32,525 nucleotides of DNA from Klebsormidium nitens (Eukaryota; Streptophyta; Klebsormidiophyceae; Klebsormidiales; Klebsormidiaceae), in NCBI GenBank assembly GCA_000708835.1, contig DF237739.1:1-32525 (forward strand). The letters run 5' to 3'. The position numbers were made by a program, and so were the translations under genes. Positions 1 through 32,525 of this stretch are shown piece after piece. The notes below the pieces were generated by a model that was not told the DNA's origin, did no database searches, and saw only the letters and a program-made list of their open reading frames with translations. Within the stretch, counting starts at the first letter, position 1, and every line of letters starts with the position of its first letter.

Positions 1-2562
1 CTGCAAGTCTGCGACTCATAATATCATACACCTGAGATTATGCATGCAACTCCCAAGGGGGAGCAGGAATGAGACATGTAGTCTCGGGATTCCACCAAAG
101 GTGTAACCTTTACACCACCTTCTCTTCGAGAAGTTTTTCACCAGGCGCCTTCGTGCCTCTCCCATGCTCACCAGGAGTAAGAACGTTTCATCTAATGCCA
201 GATATGCGCAGTGATGATCAGAAGAGTGCTTACCGGTCAGACGTGGTGTTCTTGATCTTAGAGACGATGCTGGTAACCACGGACCCCTCCTTCGAAGAGG
301 GGTCGATTGAGCGTTGGGCGCGCTCCACATCCCCCAGAATCTCCTTCAGCATCTCCAGCGCCCCCTCTGCTGTCCCATCGGCAACTTGCCGCATGCCCAA
401 CGTATAGGACCTCTGAACCAGCTCCGTCACCATCCGTCCCCCCCGCTCGACCTTCACGGGCTCCAACCGAGTGAGCTGGAAGCCGGTGAACTTGTCCTGC
501 CATTTGCTTGTCCCGTCCGAGTGAAGGGTGTCGGCTTCCTCCGCTTCGCCCCCAAACACTTCCGCCAGGTGCAGGTGCGACAGCGCCAGCATCTCCCGGT
601 AGAACTCTTTGCAAAGCGACTCCGATGGGAGCTTGCCAAGCTTCCGACCTGCCAGTTTCCAAAGGACCAGCCGGAGCACCCTCTCAATCTGCCCTGACGC
701 CACGTTCAACTCCAACAGCTCGTAGTACACCTCGCGTATCTGCGCTATGTACTGCCCGTTCTCGAAGGTTTTGATCTCTGAGAGGAACTCCTCGAGCCGC
801 TCTCGCAATTGGGCGTTCTCCTCCCGCAACTTCTCCACCTTGATGGCCTCCTGCCGCTCCTTCCGCTGGCAGGCTTTGAGGACGTTGCTGGCCCGCCCCT
901 GGGCCGTCGTAGCTGCAGCTCTTGCGCAATCCAGTTTGGCTTGAAGCACGTCCAGCTCCTCGCGCAGCGATTGGACCTGTGAATGCGAAAAGAGGTTCCT
1001 GGATGAGGAACAAAGCTTCTGAATCTGCCACAAAGTCAATCTGTTCCTGACTTCAACCTTGTGTTGCTGGGCTCTAATGATGCAGAAATCGGAAACAGTT
1101 TGCAAGATACAAACGCAACACCTTGTTATGCTGGGAACTGGGAACACTTCAAAAGCTTGGAAGGAGGGACAAAACAACAAGCTTCTGCTCAGTGAGACTA
1201 CCCTTGTAATCACTAAAAGGCAATCCCCTCACAGTATTTCAACGAGCTCACAAGAGTCCATTCAGTTCGGAATCTCACATGAAAATCCCAGCAACTAAGC
1301 AAATCAGACCTGACACAAAAGGATGAACCCACCTGTGCCTCGTGCCGGCTGCTCCGCTTCTTGGCATTGCGCTTCAACTCCGCTACTAACCGCTGTTTAA
1401 CTGGAGGTGATGCATTGAGGCGAGCCCCTTTTTTCAGCAACTTGCTCACTGCGACAGCCTCTAGGGCGGCTGCCAGGTCCGCTTGCGCAAGGTCGACTTG
1501 CTGCTGAGCTGCCGCTAGCTGCAGAATCAGTTCATCGCGCTCCTCAGTGACTACCTTCTCACCAGCAAGTCTAAATGTCAACTCCTCCATCTGATCCTGC
1601 AGCTCCACATTCTCTTCAAAGCTCCATGCAATTTTCTCCTCTAAGATCTCCACCCGACCCTCCACGTCCAAGATTCGCAGCGCGGACGCTTCTCGCAACT
1701 TAGCGAGCTCCTGCTCAAGCTTGTCGACTTCCGCCCTAGCAGCATCTCGCTGCTCGCTAGCAACATCACAAAGCTCTTCAATGTACAGATCTCGATCTGC
1801 AGTAACACGCCGCAAGCGCCGTTGAAGGGTTGCGATTCCGATTGGCTCAGATCGAAGGCTGGGCTTCCCAACAACAAAGAGAGTCTCGTCCTGCTGGCTC
1901 AGGAAAGCTGGTTGAAGCGAGTCTTTGCTTTTGCGGGCAGCAGCGTGGGCAATGCAGAGCCTGGAGAGTTTCATGTCTACACTTTGAGCCTTGCTGGTCC
2001 CAAGACCCGCTGGATCGATCCCTTGGAGAAAGCTCACAACACTGGACCGAGGCTCTCCAGCTCGAACCCATAGTGCCTCTAGCTCTAGGACGATTCGGTT
2101 GGAAAGAGGACAACTTTTTGACAGCACTTTTGACAGTATGTCCTGCCGTATTTCACGGCTCTTCTGAGCCTCCTGCGCGTTGCTGGACGGCTGGAAGAGC
2201 TCTGCCAATGTGCAAGAACTGCTCTCTTCCAGCAAAGAGAGCAACCTAGGATAGCGAGTGCGGAAGTCGTCAACCTGACTTCTTGAGCTGCCAACGCCTG
2301 CCGATTCAGAGGATTGATACTTCTTCACCCGCTCGCCAAGGAAGATGGTCAGCTCTGCCACCTTCCCCTTTGTCTGAAGGCGCTGTACTCTGGCCTGTGC
2401 TGGCACAATTACCCTAGCAAAGAAGTTTGAAAACTTCTCTGGAAGCTTGACCTCTGTGAGAAGGAGAAGGCGCTTGAGGCTTGTTTGAGAATCGGGGGGC
2501 GTTGTTGAGGGGATTCCTAGATAACCCTTGCCAAGAAGGGAGAGCTCTGCCAACTCTGCCAG
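1..2562 (-). CDS. Coiled-coil protein with RNase H/transposase-like domain (partial, spliced)
   Basis: I do not recognise a named gene. Two exons join cleanly on the minus strand: 2562(or less)-1333 and 976-234, with a 356-bp GT-AG intron in phase 0. The frame appears to stop at 232-230, but that stop lies just past a strong donor (CCG|GTAAGC, exon end 234, phase 2), so translation should continue in an exon beyond the left edge. A TTGCAG acceptor ends exactly at position 1. The first exon has an alpha-helical N-terminal part and a long coiled coil (about 1830-1450). The second begins with more coiled coil and then a globular domain with the motifs SDGTSK, YTLGMRQVADG, LKEILGD and KNTTSD. From memory these resemble an unnamed, patchily distributed multicopy family in animals and protists that looks mobile-element-derived. 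Function is unproven. The 5' end is unresolved. Confidence 0.6.
234..976 (-). CDS. Minus-strand gene, downstream exon (transposase-like domain, first part)
   Basis: The exon starts at 976 after the acceptor TTCACAG and ends at 234 before GTAAGC. About 70 residues of coiled coil continue from the previous exon. A domain follows with ENGQYIAQIREVYYELLELN (start of domain, about 765-700), a leucine-rich helix pair, SDGTSKW near 520-500, TLGMRQVADG near 405-375, LKEILGD near 345-325 and KNTTSD just before the donor. The order fits an RNase H-like fold: a first acidic residue at the end of strand 1 (SDGT), a helix after the third strand, and a second acidic residue at the end of strand 4 (TSD). 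That fold assignment is inference. The third acidic residue would lie in the next exon, outside the window. Confidence 0.65.
1333..2562 (-). CDS. Minus-strand gene, upstream exon (helical and coiled-coil part)
   Basis: An open frame of about 410 codons runs from a TAG stop just upstream of 2562 to a donor at 1333 (GCACAG|GTGGGT), ending in residues HEAQ in phase 0. There is no ATG at its 5' end (the first plausible codons are CTG or TTG), so the true exon start is an acceptor somewhere near 2560-2450 and more exons lie upstream. The first 230 or so residues are helical without a motif I recognise. Roughly 1830-1450 is a heptad-rich coiled coil with many Glu, Leu, Gln and Ala. A basic stretch (RNAKKRSSRH) sits just before the donor and could be a nuclear localisation signal. 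The downstream 356-bp intron shows nothing else. Confidence 0.65.
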
Positions 2563-3180
2563 TTTCTAGAAGCAGCCCATTTGTGGCAGGCAAAGGCTCC
2601 AAAGTCCCAGCCAGCAATGCTGCCACAGTGTCACTCACACATAGAAGGAGGGCAATGAATGTCTGCCAGCCTTCACCAATCGCCCCCGCCAACAGAGGAA
2701 ACTTATCTAAGCATGCTGCCATCCTGCCATTGACATTAGCACCTCCTAAAGCCTCCTTCCCCTTCCCTTGACCTTATAGTGAACCGCTTGCCAACCAGCT
2801 CTCTTGCCAGCACAATGCAGGCTGCCTGCATGCCCACCCTGGTGGCACTTTGACCAGCTGTGCATTGAGCACTGGCCCCAGCAGACGCAATGATGATTCA
2901 GGCGCCATGGGGGTGGCCCAAGGGACCCTGCTTGACCCGTGGAACAAACAGAAGGGCCCTGTGTAGAAGGCCTTCAGCCTTAGATGCACCTGTAAGAGCT
3001 GCTGAATGTTGTTGCAGCCTGATAGCAAGGCCTTCCCAGTATTCCACGGCCTGGCATGTAATTGCCTTGACACCAGCTTTCAAGAACTTCAATCAGATCA
3101 GCTTTTGATGGACTGTGCTCAGTGCATGAGTTCTGCAAAGATTCTGCCTGGTGGGGCCTGGTGTTGGCAGCCATTGTCAA
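2563..3180 (-). other. Unresolved 5' region of the minus-strand gene, protein-like in several frames
   Basis: Reading on the minus strand, several short frames look protein-like. One starts with an ATG at 2722 (MAACLDKFPLLAGAIGEGW at its start) and remains leucine/alanine-rich to about 2570. Another lies near 2900-2790 (ACIVLARELVGKRF). Others lie near 3110-2900 (ADLIEVLESW; AVEYWEGLAIRLQ). Each ends in a stop or changes frame after 60-150 bases, and I found no convincing GT-AG pairs that join them to each other or to the exon ending at 1333. This could be several small exons, a 5' UTR with chance ORFs, or a decaying mobile element or pseudogene. I could not choose between these. Confidence 0.3.
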
Positions 3181-3496
3181 TTTCGTTACATTTCAAGTCG
3201 ATGTCAAGTCTTGGGCTACGCGGCCAAAATCTGACTCAGTGGACCGTGAGTAGACCCCCAGACTCATCGATTGCCTGAGGCTGGCCTCTCTACTGTTGGT
3301 GTCTCGATTTTGAGAAAGTGAGCAACTTGATTGGCTCAGGTGTGCTGCAATTCGCGTCCCCCAATCACTTCGTGCAAAGGACCAGAGGTGCAGCCGCCTG
3401 TATCTAGAAGGTGGCTTCTACCTGCTTCAAGCTTGCTGTGCGACTCCTCCCCAGGCACGATGACGTGACCGCCATCACCGCTGAGCCCGCGCTTGC
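3181..3496. promoter_or_regulatory. Candidate divergent promoter between the minus-strand gene and SMG1
   Basis: This short GC-moderate stretch separates the last protein-like minus-strand segment from the SMG1 start codon. It contains an inverted CCAAT box (ATTGG, 3330-3334), a direct CCAAT (CCAATCAC, 3361-3368) and an ACGT-core element (TGACGTGA, 3461-3468) 29 bases before the ATG. No clear TATA box is visible. The architecture is compatible with a bidirectional housekeeping promoter, but transcription start sites cannot be seen in the sequence. Confidence 0.35.
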
Positions 3497-31710
<28,214 letters not shown>

Positions 31711-32060
31711 AACTGCCCTTAAACATCGTATCGGCTTCGAAAAGTGGTTAGGACACCATGGAGGCGGGGCCTTGCCCTTGGGTAAGTAGGTATGGGCCAG
31801 ACCTTTTAACTGCCGCAGCCTGCAACTTACAACCATTTAAGCTGCAGCAAGGCCGCTCCTGGCCGGATCCGGTCATGACATGCGATGGCACTTGCACATG
31901 CATAGCCGGTTGCCGCACTGAGGCTCACTTAAGCGTCCGACAATGATCCGATCGCATGCAAGCCAGCTTTGCGGTAGCATATGTATATGGGGTAGGAGCC
32001 GGGCCCTTCCTCCCCTCCCGTTGACGCACTGAATAAGTGTCAAATCTTAGCGACAGGCCC
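31711..32060 (+). other. Probable SMG1 3' UTR and intergenic sequence
   Basis: Non-coding sequence follows the SMG1 stop, with no convincing ORF. I see no AATAAA close to the stop. TGTAA, the polyadenylation signal of many green algae, occurs further on at 32149-32153, but that position overlaps the possible next gene, so the end of the SMG1 transcript cannot be placed. Confidence 0.4.
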
Positions 32061-32064
32061 AAGT

Positions 32065-32072
32065 ATATAAAA
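32065..32072 (+). promoter_or_regulatory. TATA-like element of a possible downstream gene
   Basis: TATATAAA lies about 130 bases before an ATG in good context (GGAGATGG, ATG at 32194) and about 170 before a second ATG (32238). This is typical placement for a TATA box plus a short 5' UTR, but the motif is also common by chance in AT-rich DNA. Confidence 0.25.
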
Positions 32073-32237
32073 TCGTTGATAGATACAAGGTACAGACCTT
32101 TATGTATTTACTTCGTTAGTACCGGTAGTCTAGTATATTGCTACAGGTTGTAAGGTTGAATTGAACGCCAAAAATGGTCATCAATAGGTGGAGATGGCCC
32201 AGCCGCCCGTGATTTTTGATGAGTCCGACTGGTCATC

Positions 32238-32394
32238 ATGCAAGAAGAGTACACTTTTCCTCTTCCTTTTGGGCCATACCGGAAGAAACCATTGCATGGA
32301 TTGCAATCTGTCGAATGGCACCTAGTGACTCTACTCGGTCGGACCACATGCAAATTGCAATTGCCGGACAAGCGTTTGGAGGATGGGGCATACA
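32238..32394 (+). CDS. Possible first exon of the next gene (hypothetical, partial)
   Basis: From ATG 32238 a 53-codon frame (starting MQEEYTFPLPFGPYRKKP, later SVEWHLVTLLGR and KLQLPDKRLEDGAYM) runs into the strong donor GCATACAT|GTAAGT at 32394/32395. The apparent stop TAA falls inside that donor. A second protein-like start in another frame (ATG 32194, MAQPPVIFDESDWSS) overlaps it and ends at a TAG near 32324. A frameshift, an upstream ORF or chance could explain the pair. I recognise no family. Any further exons lie beyond the window. Confidence 0.3.
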
Positions 32395-32525
32395 TGTAAG
32401 TCACTTAGAAGCTAGCCTGGACCATAGGTTTCAGGCAGCCTAAGTCCATGGCTCACTAGCTAGAACGCCATTCAAGGCTGAGCCTGGGCTGCAACCTTGC
32501 AAGCTTAGTACGGTATTCGCCACTG

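Noticed and set aside
69-407. Plus-strand ORF near the left edge
   Set aside because: It overlaps the better-supported minus-strand exon and intron and has no protein-like pattern.

Overview
This window is nuclear DNA of a eukaryote. It is almost filled by one large intron-containing gene on the + strand, the phosphatidylinositol-3-kinase-like protein kinase SMG1, which phosphorylates UPF1 in nonsense-mediated mRNA decay (NMD). I could assemble a complete 16-exon model (start 3497, stop 31708-31710). Its exon lengths sum to 12,576 nt, an exact multiple of three, giving 4,191 residues. Every junction is GT-AG with matching phase, and the joined protein runs collinearly through HEAT-like, FAT, kinase, long post-kinase insertion and FATC regions. 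Coding exons are clearly GC-rich and introns nearer AT/GC balance. A full-length SMG1, acceptors of the CTGCAG/TTCCAG type and this base composition suggest a streptophyte (charophyte) alga such as Klebsormidium, or a relative. That assignment is inference; no marker gene here proves it.

Layout. Positions 1-2562 hold the 3' part of a minus-strand gene with two good exons. It encodes coiled coils followed by a domain I take to be RNase H-like/transposase-like, and it continues past the left edge of the window. Positions 2563-3180 hold protein-like minus-strand segments in several frames that I could not join. Positions 3181-3496 are a candidate divergent promoter. SMG1 runs from 3497 to 31710. 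Positions 31711-32060 are probably SMG1 3' UTR. A TATA-like element near 32065 and short open frames ending at a strong splice donor (32394/32395) may be the first exon of the next gene.

The most unusual features are inside SMG1. (1) Intron 2 carries three tandem degenerate copies of the intron 2/exon 3 boundary. The best copy differs from the real exon start almost only at synonymous positions and soon meets a stop, so it looks like a former exon and possibly a poison splice site in an NMD gene. (2) Intron 11 and probably intron 10 carry similar relics of the ends of exons 11 and 10. (3) The exact palindrome TGACGTCA occurs at least 11 times in SMG1 exons, in two reading frames, and a related TGACGTGG occurs five more times. 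Neither codon choice nor protein sequence alone explains this. (4) Introns 7 (3.1 kb) and 12 (5.3 kb) are much longer than the others and contain internal duplications.
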